A stretch of DNA of 64,000 bases from positions 1,081,220-1,145,219 of the forward strand of contig DDTQ01000011.1 of assembly GCA_002344125.1 (NCBI GenBank), written 5' to 3'. Of the stretch, positions 34,775-44,013 are shown piece by piece (position 1 is the stretch's first letter; every line of letters starts with the position of its first letter). Position numbers and translations under genes: made by a program. Origin of the DNA: Ignavibacteria bacterium UBA2360. GTDB taxonomy: Bacteria > Bacteroidota > Ignavibacteria > Tepidaquicellales > OLB5. Below the pieces are notes generated by a model that ran no database searches, was not told where the DNA came from, and saw nothing but the letters and a program-made list of their open reading frames with translations.

Positions 34775-36166
34775 ATGAAAAACCTCTATTTTTCCCTTTT
34801 GTTGTTATTTTTTTTCTTAGCAACTTCATACTCACAACTTCTGCCGGGATACAACACTGCTTTTAGTGAAGATGTGCTCTCTTCTGCTGAATCAATTGCC
34901 ATGCCTTTTCTGCTGCAGCAGGGAGTCAAAGTTATGCCGGGAGTCCAAATATATAATGATACGATGCTGCTGTACCAGGGCAAAGTTTACCGGCTAACAA
35001 ACATTTATCAAAATCCGGAACCCGGAAACAGTAACGGATACTACATTGAGTATTCTTCATATGGTGAATATGGTATAAATATATTCAGCAATGTGTGGCA
35101 TATAAATTTTCCCCGGGTGATTTACAGCCATGCTGATTCAACATTTTATTCCATGGCAGATTGTGTTGGATTTGGAACCAGGGTACTTTCTGCAATTGGC
35201 GATACAACGCAAAACGGCAACGCATATCTTTCGCTGATAAAAACAATTAAGGATGCAAATACCACAATGATGGCAGTTCGCGGTTATGTAGCCTCAGCAT
35301 ATGAACTCGGAGCGGCTTTCCCCACGCTGCCGGATAACGATCCCTCGGGTTGGTCTTATGTTTCAGGTAATGTGATCGCCGATTCAATTGATGCCTATAA
35401 CCACAGGGTACACCCCGCTCTTGGTAAATACAACGGCAGAATTAAAGGCGGATTTAACAATTGTGAAGCCGGTGATATACTGGAATTTTCATATGCACCG
35501 GGTGGGGAATCAAACGGACATTTTATGGTAATGAGCAGTCAGCCTTACACTGTGAACTTTGATACATTGAAGCATTTTTATCCAAATGTAAGCGATACTT
35601 CCATCACTCTCTTTCTAAATACGTACGATGTATATGCTGTCCCGGTATATGATTGTTCAGGCAAAGAAGCACATTTTCATGATTCAAGACTTTATTCCAG
35701 CGGAATTGGGCATGGTATATTATGGATACTAACGGAAAAAACAGAGGGAATCCCTGTTGGGTTGATATTCAAAACACCGGGGCAAAATGTGGTAGAAATA
35801 AATGCTCAAATGATAAGCCCGCTGCATACCTGGGCAATTTCTGTGGGCAGATACCGCGGAAAGATTTCAGGTACCGGATATAATGGGCATGAACTTACTC
35901 CAAAAGGTTACAGGCTTGAGCAAAATTATCCAAATCCTTTCAACCCGCAAACCAGCATAAATTTCACTATACCTTTCGGCAGTATTGTTAAACTCAGTGT
36001 TTTTGATATTCTGGGCAGAGAAGTTGCCTCGCCGGTTAATGAGTATAGAGCAGCGGGCAGCTATGATGTGAGCTTTGATGCGGCCAGCCTGAGCTCAGGG
36101 GTATACTATTACAGGATAGCTGCCGGTGAATATTCTGAAACTAAAAAAATGATTGTGCTAAAGTAA
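34775..36166 (+). CDS. T9SS-secreted protein with possible papain-like (NlpC/P60-type) catalytic core
   Basis: A 463-residue secreted protein with signal peptide 1-20 and a T9SS sorting domain (about 385-463, YRLEQNYPNPFNPQT to KKMIVLK). The central part is not a propeller. Cys130 lies in a helix-like segment ADCVGFGTRVL, and further on CEAGDILEFSYAPGGESNGH followed by FMVM gives a GD-x-x-x-F strand and His249. That order (D-C-x-G-F, then GD...F, then GH-hydrophobic) is how NlpC/P60 and CHAP cysteine peptidases or amidases look. A further GHGILWI follows. The assignment to this fold is inference; no family was recognised outright. Confidence 0.8.
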   Translation: MKNLYFSLLLLFFFLATSYSQLLPGYNTAFSEDVLSSAESIAMPFLLQQGVKVMPGVQIYNDTMLLYQGKVYRLTNIYQNPEPGNSNGYYIEYSSYGEYGINIFSNVWHINFPRVIYSHADSTFYSMADCVGFGTRVLSAIGDTTQNGNAYLSLIKTIKDANTTMMAVRGYVASAYELGAAFPTLPDNDPSGWSYVSGNVIADSIDAYNHRVHPALGKYNGRIKGGFNNCEAGDILEFSYAPGGESNGHFMVMSSQPYTVNFDTLKHFYPNVSDTSITLFLNTYDVYAVPVYDCSGKEAHFHDSRLYSSGIGHGILWILTEKTEGIPVGLIFKTPGQNVVEINAQMISPLHTWAISVGRYRGKISGTGYNGHELTPKGYRLEQNYPNPFNPQTSINFTIPFGSIVKLSVFDILGREVASPVNEYRAAGSYDVSFDAASLSSGVYYYRIAAGEYSETKKMIVLK

Positions 36167-36187
36167 GTATATTTAATTTGAAGAGTT

Positions 36188-36222
36188 TTTAAAAGCGGCT
36201 GAAAATTTCAGCCGCTTTTATT
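36188..36222. terminator. Bidirectional terminator
   Basis: AAAAGCGGCTGAAA/TTTCAGCCGCTTTT is a perfect inverted repeat with A and T tracts on both sides, between two convergent genes. Confidence 0.88.
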
Positions 36223-36232
36223 AATGCAATTT

Positions 36233-37039
36233 TTAAACTGCGCGAACCGCGCTTAAATAAACAGTTCCAAAGATCCACATAGTGATCAGAATGCAGTAGC
36301 TCATGGTCATAAACATGCTTACAAGTACCGCCTTCCAAAGTGTTTTGTGATATACCTTTTTTAACGCGGCAAAAAGATAAATACTTGGCAGTAAGTATAT
36401 AAGTATAAAAATTGCTCCCTCACCCAGATCTTGTGCAGCTACGCCCAAAAGAAAACACCACAGGATAAATGTAAAGAAATGAAGGGTAAAAACAACATGC
36501 TCCGAGTAATAGTATTTTTTGGGAAGGTAGATAATTTTCAGTAATACAGAAAATACCAGCATCACAGCGAAAATGTAAAGAGTAATATTATCGTTGAACT
36601 GGTTATTGAATCCTTCAATAAATAACTCTTTAGAAACACCGCTGGTTTCTTCTTCTTCAAGGATCAATTCTCCCATGAAATTATCGCCGCTTCCTTCTGT
36701 TACCAGAGACCTGTATTGATCAGGCTCGCTTTTTATCATAATGAAAAAAAGAATGAATGAAGTAAAAAGGAACATCTTCAGCGGTGAAACGTACTTCATA
36801 TGCCTTCCTGAAATATACTCATGGGTCAGGTGACCGGGTTTCAGGAAAAGGTATTTCACGGAAAGAAAAAAACGTGAATCCCATGTAAACAATTCCTCAA
36901 AAAAGTGTCCTAATATAGAAAAAACCGATCTTTCATAAGCTGCGTCACTCTTCTGTCCGCAAACTTTGCAGTAGTTACCGTCCAGATCAGCCCCGCAGTT
37001 CTGGCAAATGTGTGAAATGTTGTCTGCTGTTTCTTTCAT
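36233..37039 (-). CDS. DUF3667 family zinc-ribbon membrane protein
   Basis: A 268-residue protein with the DUF3667 arrangement: an N-terminal zinc ribbon CQNCG-x6-YCKVCGQ, then GHFFEELFTWDSRFFLSVKY with LFLKPGHLTHEYISGRHMKY, the family core, then about five membrane helices. Function is unknown; the family is common in Bacteroidota. ATG at 37039 is chosen because the zinc ribbon starts soon after it; an in-frame ATG at 37081 would add 14 residues. It is oriented against the surrounding secreted-protein genes. Confidence 0.86.
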   Translation of the reverse strand: MKETADNISHICQNCGADLDGNYCKVCGQKSDAAYERSVFSILGHFFEELFTWDSRFFLSVKYLFLKPGHLTHEYISGRHMKYVSPLKMFLFTSFILFFIMIKSEPDQYRSLVTEGSGDNFMGELILEEEETSGVSKELFIEGFNNQFNDNITLYIFAVMLVFSVLLKIIYLPKKYYYSEHVVFTLHFFTFILWCFLLGVAAQDLGEGAIFILIYLLPSIYLFAALKKVYHKTLWKAVLVSMFMTMSYCILITMWIFGTVYLSAVRAV

Positions 37040-37163
37040 ATTTTCAATAATAATCAGATATTTTTGAAACAAATATATCATTAATAGGAATTAATAATTT
37101 TCAAATTTTCCATTGCACAGCGCTAAAATATTGTTTATTTTTCCATAATTAAAAGTCCTTGTT

Positions 37164-39314
37164 ATGAAATTATTCAAATATTCCTTTCTGATTATAATTA
37201 CACTCAATATTTATGCCCAGCAGGGCTGGTTTTGGCAAAATCCATTGCCACAAGGGAATGCGTTGGGAAATGCATTTATTTCGGGGAATGATGGATATAT
37301 CATCGGGGATTTGGGGACTTTTTTGAAAACAACTAATCTTGGGTTAAATTGGATAGCACAAACTAATATTCCATTTTTTGAACTTAAATCTTCACAGTTT
37401 TTCGATCTGAATAATATTTATCTGGTGACAGATGATTCGTATCTGTTGAAATCTTCAAATGGCGGAATTAACTGGAGCACATTACCAATCTTAACAGGCG
37501 AAACACCGTACGTAAACTTTGTTGATCTTCAAACAGGCTACGCTTTGACACGTTCTTCAATAAATAATTTTTCAGGTACCTGGTCTTTGTACAAAACAAC
37601 AAATGCAGGTTTTAACTGGAACTTGAACAAGATTGATAGTTCAGCTAACGTTTGGAGTTTTCATTTTCCGACATTGCAGACAGGATACGCAGTAGGCAGG
37701 GTAAATTCACCTTTAAATATGGCAAAGATATTTAAGACCACAAATGGCGGAGTAATCTGGGATTCAATTCATACGGGGATTAGAGCAGATGCACGAAATG
37801 TATATTTTGTGAATGATCAAACAGGATTTATTAGTACTTATCATCCCGGATACAAATTGTACAGAACAACAAATGGTTTTCAAAGCTGGGATAGTGTATA
37901 TTCAATGAGTAACACTTCTTCATTCTATTTTGTTAACGAGTCTACAGGCTATGTTTATGATTCATATACGAAGCTCAAGACAACCAATTCAGGACTAAAC
38001 TGGTTTACTGTTCAGCTGCCAACCAATAGCATCTATTTTAATGCTATTGGCACAGGTTTTGCAACGGGTATGACCGGCGAAATATTCAAAACCACTAACA
38101 ACGGATTAAACTGGGACAACTACACAAATACTGTATATTCAGGGGGTTTATTGAATGATATTTTTGCTGTCAATGAAAACATGGCCTACATTGCCTGTGA
38201 TTATGGTAAAATTTTAAAAACTACCAATGGGGGGTCTGTCTGGAATACATTTGAAGACCAGCAAACAGAATCCTTCAATTCACTTCACTTTTTAGATGAA
38301 AACACCGGAATTGCCGGGGTATTATCTAACAATCCGATTTCGAGAATAAAAAGGACGACAAACGGCGGGGTCAACTGGTATTCGGCAATTATAGAACCTG
38401 TTGATCAGATAACTGATATAGATTTCCCTGATAACTCAAATGGTTTCGCGGTATCTAAAGTCGGTTATTTTACACGAAGCTCAGACGGGGGAGAATCATG
38501 GCTGGCACCTGTTTTTATTTCTCCAATTTGGAGCGGAGATATAAAATTCATAAATTCTAACACCGGGTTTTGGGTTGGTGAAAACATAATAAGGAAAACC
38601 ACGAATTCAGGATCCAATTGGGTTGAAACCGTGATTGATTCACTTAATGGATTTAGCTGTATTGATTTTGTGGATTTGAACACTGGATTTGTGACAGCAT
38701 TTTCTCAGCCTAATGGTAATTATGAGGGTGCTATTCTTAAAACCACAAATTCAGGGTTGAACTGGGCGAGAACCGATTTACCTGTTACTAGAATTTACGA
38801 GATCAAAATTACAGAAAATGAGGTTGTTTATGCAGTTTGTGATGGTGGTAAAATCCTGAAATCAATAAATATGGGAAGTACCTGGAGTATTTACCAATCA
38901 TGTTATGCAGGCACATTGTTATCGATGGATTTTACAAATTCCTTAACTGGATACGCAGCAGGAATGAACGGCACAATCATCAAAACAACAACCGGCGGCG
39001 GTGACCCTATTGGAATTGAACCCATTAACAATAGTATGCCAAGTGAATTTAGATTATATCTAAACTATCCCAATCCCTTTAATCCGGTTACAAAGATCAA
39101 ATTTTCTATACCTTTAAATTCTCAAAATGACCCGGTTAACATCTTTGTTTATGATATTACCGGCAGAGAGGTAAAAAGTTATCAACTCGGTGGCCTTAAG
39201 GCAGGTATATATAGTGTAGATTTTGACGGCACAAATCTGGCAAGTGGGGTATATTTTTACAGCCTTGCAACCAATAGGTTTAATCAAACAAACAAAATGG
39301 TTCTGCTTAAATAG
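37164..39314 (+). CDS. T9SS-secreted long Ycf48-type propeller protein
   Basis: A 716-residue secreted protein with signal peptide 1-18 (IIITLNIYAQ). Residues about 30-615 contain a dozen or so Ycf48-like blades (GTFLKTTNLGLNW, KIFKTTNGGVIW, EIFKTTNNGLNW, KILKTTNGGSVW, AILKTTNSGLNW, GTIIKTTTGGGD), enough for two propellers. Sorting domain about 630-716 (FRLYLNYPNPFNPVT to NKMVLLK). The repeat type is the same as in genes 31919, 48310 and 52109, so these are paralogues that differ in blade number. Ligand unknown. Confidence 0.92.
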   Translation: MKLFKYSFLIIITLNIYAQQGWFWQNPLPQGNALGNAFISGNDGYIIGDLGTFLKTTNLGLNWIAQTNIPFFELKSSQFFDLNNIYLVTDDSYLLKSSNGGINWSTLPILTGETPYVNFVDLQTGYALTRSSINNFSGTWSLYKTTNAGFNWNLNKIDSSANVWSFHFPTLQTGYAVGRVNSPLNMAKIFKTTNGGVIWDSIHTGIRADARNVYFVNDQTGFISTYHPGYKLYRTTNGFQSWDSVYSMSNTSSFYFVNESTGYVYDSYTKLKTTNSGLNWFTVQLPTNSIYFNAIGTGFATGMTGEIFKTTNNGLNWDNYTNTVYSGGLLNDIFAVNENMAYIACDYGKILKTTNGGSVWNTFEDQQTESFNSLHFLDENTGIAGVLSNNPISRIKRTTNGGVNWYSAIIEPVDQITDIDFPDNSNGFAVSKVGYFTRSSDGGESWLAPVFISPIWSGDIKFINSNTGFWVGENIIRKTTNSGSNWVETVIDSLNGFSCIDFVDLNTGFVTAFSQPNGNYEGAILKTTNSGLNWARTDLPVTRIYEIKITENEVVYAVCDGGKILKSINMGSTWSIYQSCYAGTLLSMDFTNSLTGYAAGMNGTIIKTTTGGGDPIGIEPINNSMPSEFRLYLNYPNPFNPVTKIKFSIPLNSQNDPVNIFVYDITGREVKSYQLGGLKAGIYSVDFDGTNLASGVYFYSLATNRFNQTNKMVLLK

Positions 39315-39322
39315 ACAATGTT

Positions 39323-39370
39323 TTGGGTATTTTATGATCATTATTTATACCCAACTTATCCCTTTTTTAA
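39323..39370 (+). terminator. Probable terminator after the 37164 gene
   Basis: TTGGGTAT and ATACCCAA pair over eight bases around a 16-base loop and are followed by CTTATCCCTTTTTT. Confidence 0.6.
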
Positions 39371-39507
39371 AACCTATAAAATCTCTATAATTGTGCTTAT
39401 CCACCCGATAATATTGGCTTTTTGAGCCTTTTTCTTTAGGAGCCAGCTAACAAAAAACAGGGAATTTTACGTTTTTTTAAATGAATTAAAGTTCAATATC
39501 TATAATT

Positions 39508-40443
39508 ATGTCAATAAAAGTAAACAATTTAACGAAATACTACGGCGACTATCTCGCAGTAGATAATATTTCGTTTGAAGCAAAAAAAGGAGAGATCCTT
39601 GGTTTTCTTGGACCCAACGGTGCCGGAAAATCCACCACCATGAAGATAATTACAACTTACCTTCCGCCCACCACCGGAACTATTGAAGTTGATGGTTTTG
39701 ATGTTGAAGAAAAATCACTTGAGGTAAGGAAAAAGCTTGGCTATTTGCCTGAGCTGAATCCGCTATACTATGATATGAACCCTGTTGATTACCTGGATTT
39801 TGTGGCGAAGCTTGATGGTATTCCGGCAGCCGATATTAAAAAAAGGCGGGAAGAAATGATAAGGGTATGCGGACTTGATTCCGTCAGACATAAAGATATC
39901 GGCACACTTTCAAAAGGTTACAAACAGCGTGTGGGTCTTGCACAGGCCATGATCAATAATCCTGATGTGCTAATACTCGATGAACCTACTTCGGGCCTGG
40001 ACCCCAACCAGATCATTGAGATAAGAAATCTCATCAAGAAGCTTGGCAAAGAAAAAACAGTTGTGCTTTCAACTCACATCCTTTCGGAAGTTACTGCAAC
40101 ATGTAACAGGGTAATTATCATTAACAAAGGTAAGATAGTTGCCGATGGAACGCCCGAAGAGCTTCAGGCTAAATCCAAAGGGCAGAGCGTTGTTACGCTT
40201 GAAGTTAAGAATAACTGCGATAAAAATGAACTCAGCGGCGCATTGAAAGATATCAGAAGCGTAAACAAAGTTGAATTCGTAAAAGATACAGGCGATTCAT
40301 TTGTTTTTAATATCTACGGAGAAAAAGGGGCTGACTTAAGAGAAGTAATTTCAAACAAAGTTACCCAGCAGAAAGCTACTGTGCTTTCAATGCAGACCAA
40401 ACAATCATCATTAGAAGATATATTCAGGGAGTTAACAAAGTAA
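39508..40443 (+). CDS. gldA: ABC transporter ATP-binding protein, GldA-like
   Basis: A 311-residue ATPase that energises the GldF/GldG membrane complex. Walker A GPNGAGKS (residues 35-42), signature LSKGYKQR, Walker B VLILDEPTSG and the switch His in STHILSE are all present, followed by a C-terminal regulatory domain of about 80 residues that is typical of CcmA/GldA-type subunits. In flavobacteria GldA, GldF and GldG are needed for gliding, but the same set occurs in non-gliding bacteria, so transport function is certain and motility is not. The next gene starts four bases after the stop. Confidence 0.88.
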   Translation: MSIKVNNLTKYYGDYLAVDNISFEAKKGEILGFLGPNGAGKSTTMKIITTYLPPTTGTIEVDGFDVEEKSLEVRKKLGYLPELNPLYYDMNPVDYLDFVAKLDGIPAADIKKRREEMIRVCGLDSVRHKDIGTLSKGYKQRVGLAQAMINNPDVLILDEPTSGLDPNQIIEIRNLIKKLGKEKTVVLSTHILSEVTATCNRVIIINKGKIVADGTPEELQAKSKGQSVVTLEVKNNCDKNELSGALKDIRSVNKVEFVKDTGDSFVFNIYGEKGADLREVISNKVTQQKATVLSMQTKQSSLEDIFRELTK

Positions 40444-40447
40444 TAAT

Positions 40448-41170
40448 ATGAATACACAAAATATAAAAACGATCTATTCAAAAGAACTTAAGTCTTACTT
40501 TAATTCCCCGGTAGCGTATATTGTTATGATAGTTTTTATGGCAATATCGGGATTTTTGTTCACAATGAGTTTCTTCCAGATAAATATCGCTTCAATGAGG
40601 GAATTTTTCGGCAGCTTCTTTATTCAGCTTGTACTCTTTGTGGTATTTATTCCCGCAATAACTATGCGCAGCTTTTCTGAAGAAAAGAAACAGGGTACTC
40701 TGGAGCTTCTTTTAACCAAACCAATTACAGATATTGAACTTATTTTAGGCAAATATCTCTCGGCACTTACATTAATTATAATTACACTTTCACCAACCAT
40801 ACTATACTTTATTATCATTAAGATGATCGGCCCTATCCCGTTCTGGCCATTTTTGACCAGTTTATTAGGCTACATTTTAATGAGCGCATTTTTCATTGGT
40901 ATTGGTGTATTTGTTTCTTCACTCACAGAAAACCAGATAATTGCATTTATAGTAAGCGTGCTGATCTGCTTATCATTTTTCTTATTTGGCAAGCTTCTGG
41001 TTGTGTTCCCAACATCAGTTGTTTCATTCTTTGAATATTTGACAACAGATTACCATCTGAGTAATATTTCAAGGGGTGTAATTGATTCCAGGGTACTGAT
41101 ATATTACTTCTCAATGATATTTTTCACTATCTTCTTAACAAAGGTATCCCTTGAAAGCAGAAAGTGGTAA
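40448..41170 (+). CDS. gldF: ABC-2 type permease, GldF-like
   Basis: A 240-residue inner-membrane permease with six hydrophobic helices. The start NIKTIYSKELKSYFNSPVAY is diagnostic of GldF/ABC-2 export permeases, and MRSFSEEKKQGTLELLLTKP is the coupling-helix region that contacts the ATPase. It is the membrane partner of the ATPase immediately upstream, and GldG follows after 49 bases. Confidence 0.88.
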   Translation: MNTQNIKTIYSKELKSYFNSPVAYIVMIVFMAISGFLFTMSFFQINIASMREFFGSFFIQLVLFVVFIPAITMRSFSEEKKQGTLELLLTKPITDIELILGKYLSALTLIIITLSPTILYFIIIKMIGPIPFWPFLTSLLGYILMSAFFIGIGVFVSSLTENQIIAFIVSVLICLSFFLFGKLLVVFPTSVVSFFEYLTTDYHLSNISRGVIDSRVLIYYFSMIFFTIFLTKVSLESRKW

Positions 41171-41219
41171 TTTTAGTTTCTTAAGTAAATTTAATAATAA
41201 GCATTTTTAATATACACAT

Positions 41220-42947
41220 ATGGCAGAAGAATTAGAAAATAAAGACGAATTAAACGAAGAAGAAGTAACGGAAGAATCATCCGAAGAAATTGAACAGGAT
41301 GAACGGCTTACCAAACGGCAGAAGAAAACCGAGTCCAAAAGACGTCAGGCTATACTGAGCGTTTTGCTGGTAGCGGGTATTCTGGTTGTAATTAATATTA
41401 TTGCCGTGCAGGTTTTTTTCCGGTGGGATCTTACTCCAAACAAGATCTACACGCTTTCAGATGCGAGCAAATCTATAGTTTCAAAACTGGATGATAAGCT
41501 TGTTGTGAAAGCCTATTTTACCGATAACCTTCCTGCTCCATATAACAATAACCGCAGGTACCTGCAGGAATTGCTTGATGATTACCGCAATGCTGCCGAT
41601 GGCAGGATCACATATGAGATCATCAGTCCGAGTGATCAGGATGAGCTTGAAAGGGAAGCTCAGAAATACGGGATCCAGCCGGTACAGGTTCAGACGGTCA
41701 AAAATGACAGGGCAGAAGCTTTAAAAGCCTATATGGGTATAGTTCTTCTGTATGGCGGCAAACAGGAAGCCATACCGTTTATTGGAAGCACTGAAAACCT
41801 TGAGTATGATATAACAGGAGTAATTAACAGGTTAACACAGCCTGAGCTCAAAAAGATCGGAATTCTTTCAGGTGAAGGAATGCCGGGAGTTGACAAGATC
41901 TCCAAGGTGAACCAGCATCTTTCAAAATTTTATAATGTAACAAATGTAGATGCTTCTAAAAACACTCCTATACCTGCTGATATAAAAACGCTTGTGGTGT
42001 TTACACCCAAGCCGCCACAGCAGCAGCAAATGATGGGGCAGCAGCAGGCTCCGCCGCCGGTAGTACCTGAATATCTGAAGTTTGCGATAGATCAGTATAT
42101 TATGAATGGCGGCAGAGTAATTTTCATGATGAGCAGGGTTAATGTGGCATCGCAGCAGCAATTCCAGATCGCGCAGGTTGTTTCAACCGGGCTCGAGGAT
42201 TTGCTCGAAAACTACGGAGCAAAACTTAATAATACTATTATTACAGATAAGGAATGCGCATTTGTTCAGGTACCTGTTCAGCAGGGTCCCATACAGATGT
42301 ACACACAGATACCGTTTCCTTACTATCCTAAAATAGTAAATATAAACCATGATATCCCTTCATTTGCAAATATTGGGCAGGTGTTTTTAGGATTCACAAG
42401 TGATATCGATCTCAACTTTGCCGGTTCAAAAGGAGTACAAGGACTGCCTCTTTTAACTACATCACCAAAAACCGGCGTAGCAAATGAATTTGCAATCGTT
42501 CAGGCTTCAGGTCAAATGCTGCCGGATACCATGTTCAAAGCAAAAGATCTAAGTGTAGGCGCGGTTTACGAAGGTGTTTTCAAAAGCTTCTATAACGGCA
42601 AGCCGATCCCGGCTGATACGGTTGCCGGTTCAAATCCACCAATGACATCAGTTAAGCCTGAAAGCCCGGCTTCAAAAATTATTGTGCTTGGCAACGGCGA
42701 TTTTCCTCAGGATGATTTCCGCGGACCCGACGAGAGTCTTTTATTCTTTGCCAATATGATCGACTATATGAGCGATGATGCCGGTCTATCACTTATCAGG
42801 ATGAAGGATTCAAACCCAAAACCGCTGGATTCAATTGAAGATAGTACCAAAACCATAGTAAAATACGGAATGCTCGCAGGTCCGCCGGTTCTGGTTCTTC
42901 TTTACGGGCTGTTTAAGTGGAGAAGAAAAAAAGCGGCTAGAAGCTGA
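41220..42947 (+). CDS. gldG: GldG-like ABC transporter auxiliary protein
   Basis: A 575-residue protein of the GldG/ABC_transp_aux family. It has an acidic cytoplasmic N-terminus (about 1-35), a membrane helix (43-66), a large periplasmic part (about 70-545) beginning RWDLTPNKIYTLSDASKSIV, which is the family hallmark, and a C-terminal helix (about 550-567) followed by basic residues. A Pro/Gln/Met-rich insert (PPQQQQMMGQQQAPPP) lies at about 262-280 and is not typical of the family. It sits between GldF and a DUF4340 gene, as in many other genomes. Confidence 0.88.
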   Translation: MAEELENKDELNEEEVTEESSEEIEQDERLTKRQKKTESKRRQAILSVLLVAGILVVINIIAVQVFFRWDLTPNKIYTLSDASKSIVSKLDDKLVVKAYFTDNLPAPYNNNRRYLQELLDDYRNAADGRITYEIISPSDQDELEREAQKYGIQPVQVQTVKNDRAEALKAYMGIVLLYGGKQEAIPFIGSTENLEYDITGVINRLTQPELKKIGILSGEGMPGVDKISKVNQHLSKFYNVTNVDASKNTPIPADIKTLVVFTPKPPQQQQMMGQQQAPPPVVPEYLKFAIDQYIMNGGRVIFMMSRVNVASQQQFQIAQVVSTGLEDLLENYGAKLNNTIITDKECAFVQVPVQQGPIQMYTQIPFPYYPKIVNINHDIPSFANIGQVFLGFTSDIDLNFAGSKGVQGLPLLTTSPKTGVANEFAIVQASGQMLPDTMFKAKDLSVGAVYEGVFKSFYNGKPIPADTVAGSNPPMTSVKPESPASKIIVLGNGDFPQDDFRGPDESLLFFANMIDYMSDDAGLSLIRMKDSNPKPLDSIEDSTKTIVKYGMLAGPPVLVLLYGLFKWRRKKAARS

Positions 42948-43002
42948 TAAATTTACATCATTAATTTTAGTTAAAAAAGAAAAGATATAACAAGAGCAGT
43001 AT

Positions 43003-43935
43003 ATGAATAAAACAATTAAAATATTACTTGCGGTTTTTGCTGTGCTGATTGCGGTTTACTTCCTGTTCTTCAGAACAGGTGAGAAAGTTTCAACCGAAAA
43101 AATTGACGCGAAACTGTTTGTTGCAGATTCATCCAAAATTGATAAGATCGAAATAGTAAAAACAGGCGAAACCGTTGTGCTGGAAAAGATCAATAACCAG
43201 TGGCAGTTAACCAAACCAATCAATTACCCTGCGGATACTACTAATGTGTATTTGCTGTTAAGGGATCTTAAGAATTTCACCATCGAAAGTGTTGCCTCAG
43301 AAAACCCGGCAAAGTTCAACAGTTACCTGGATTCGGTAAATAACTCACTTGTATCCACTTACCAGGAAGGCAAACTGCTTGGCACTTTTATTCTGGGAAA
43401 GACTCAGTCAGCCAATAATTCATATATTAAAAAACCTGAAGAAAACAGAATACTTCTGGCTTCTGAGTTGACTTCAGCATTATTCACAAAGTCATCTAAA
43501 GATTTCAGGAACAAATTCATCTTTTCTGTGCAGCCGTATGTTGTGACTTCTGTTTCATTCAAATCAACGGATTCAAATAAAGTCGATTTTACCGTTGCCA
43601 AGGATACATCGGGTAAATGGAGTATCGCAGGAGATTCCGTTTCTTCTTCTGTTATGGAAGGTTTTTTGAACCTAATGGCAAACTTCAACACAGATGATTT
43701 CAAAGATACCGTAATTACTGAATTCCCGGTACCAACATACACAATCACTGTTAATACAACGGGTCAGCCGACAGTTATTAATTTGTATAAAGAACCATTA
43801 ACCGATCCAAACGGAGTAGCTTCATATATAACCCAGGTGAGCGGTAATAACCAGTTATTCAAACTTTTCGCTGCGCTTGCATCTCAGCTTATGAAAAAAA
43901 GATCAGATTTTGTACCGCCTAAACCAACAAAATAG
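43003..43935 (+). CDS. DUF4340 domain protein
   Basis: A 310-residue protein with one N-terminal membrane helix (about 7-24, ILLAVFAVLIAVYFLFF) and a periplasmic DUF4340 region, recognisable from IDKIEIVKTGETVVLEKING-type strands and WQLTKPINYPADTTNVYLLL (residue about 68 onward). DUF4340 proteins almost always accompany GldG-like ABC systems, so it is the fourth component of this operon. Biochemical role unknown. It ends at a strong bidirectional terminator. Confidence 0.87.
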   Translation: MNKTIKILLAVFAVLIAVYFLFFRTGEKVSTEKIDAKLFVADSSKIDKIEIVKTGETVVLEKINNQWQLTKPINYPADTTNVYLLLRDLKNFTIESVASENPAKFNSYLDSVNNSLVSTYQEGKLLGTFILGKTQSANNSYIKKPEENRILLASELTSALFTKSSKDFRNKFIFSVQPYVVTSVSFKSTDSNKVDFTVAKDTSGKWSIAGDSVSSSVMEGFLNLMANFNTDDFKDTVITEFPVPTYTITVNTTGQPTVINLYKEPLTDPNGVASYITQVSGNNQLFKLFAALASQLMKKRSDFVPPKPTK

Positions 43936-43960
43936 AAAAAGTTTTTTGTTAGATGAATAA

Positions 43961-43995
43961 AAAAAGACCTGTCAAAAAAGACAGGTCTTTTTTTT
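43961..43995. terminator. Bidirectional terminator
   Basis: AAAAAGACCTGTC-aaaaaa-GACAGGTCTTTTTTTT between two convergent genes. Confidence 0.92.
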
Positions 43996-44013
43996 ACGGA
44001 AATAATCTTAAAA

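Noticed and set aside
39508..42947. Proof of gliding motility from gldA-gldF-gldG
   Set aside because: The same ABC set occurs in many non-gliding bacteria, and no gldK-N or spr genes are in the window.
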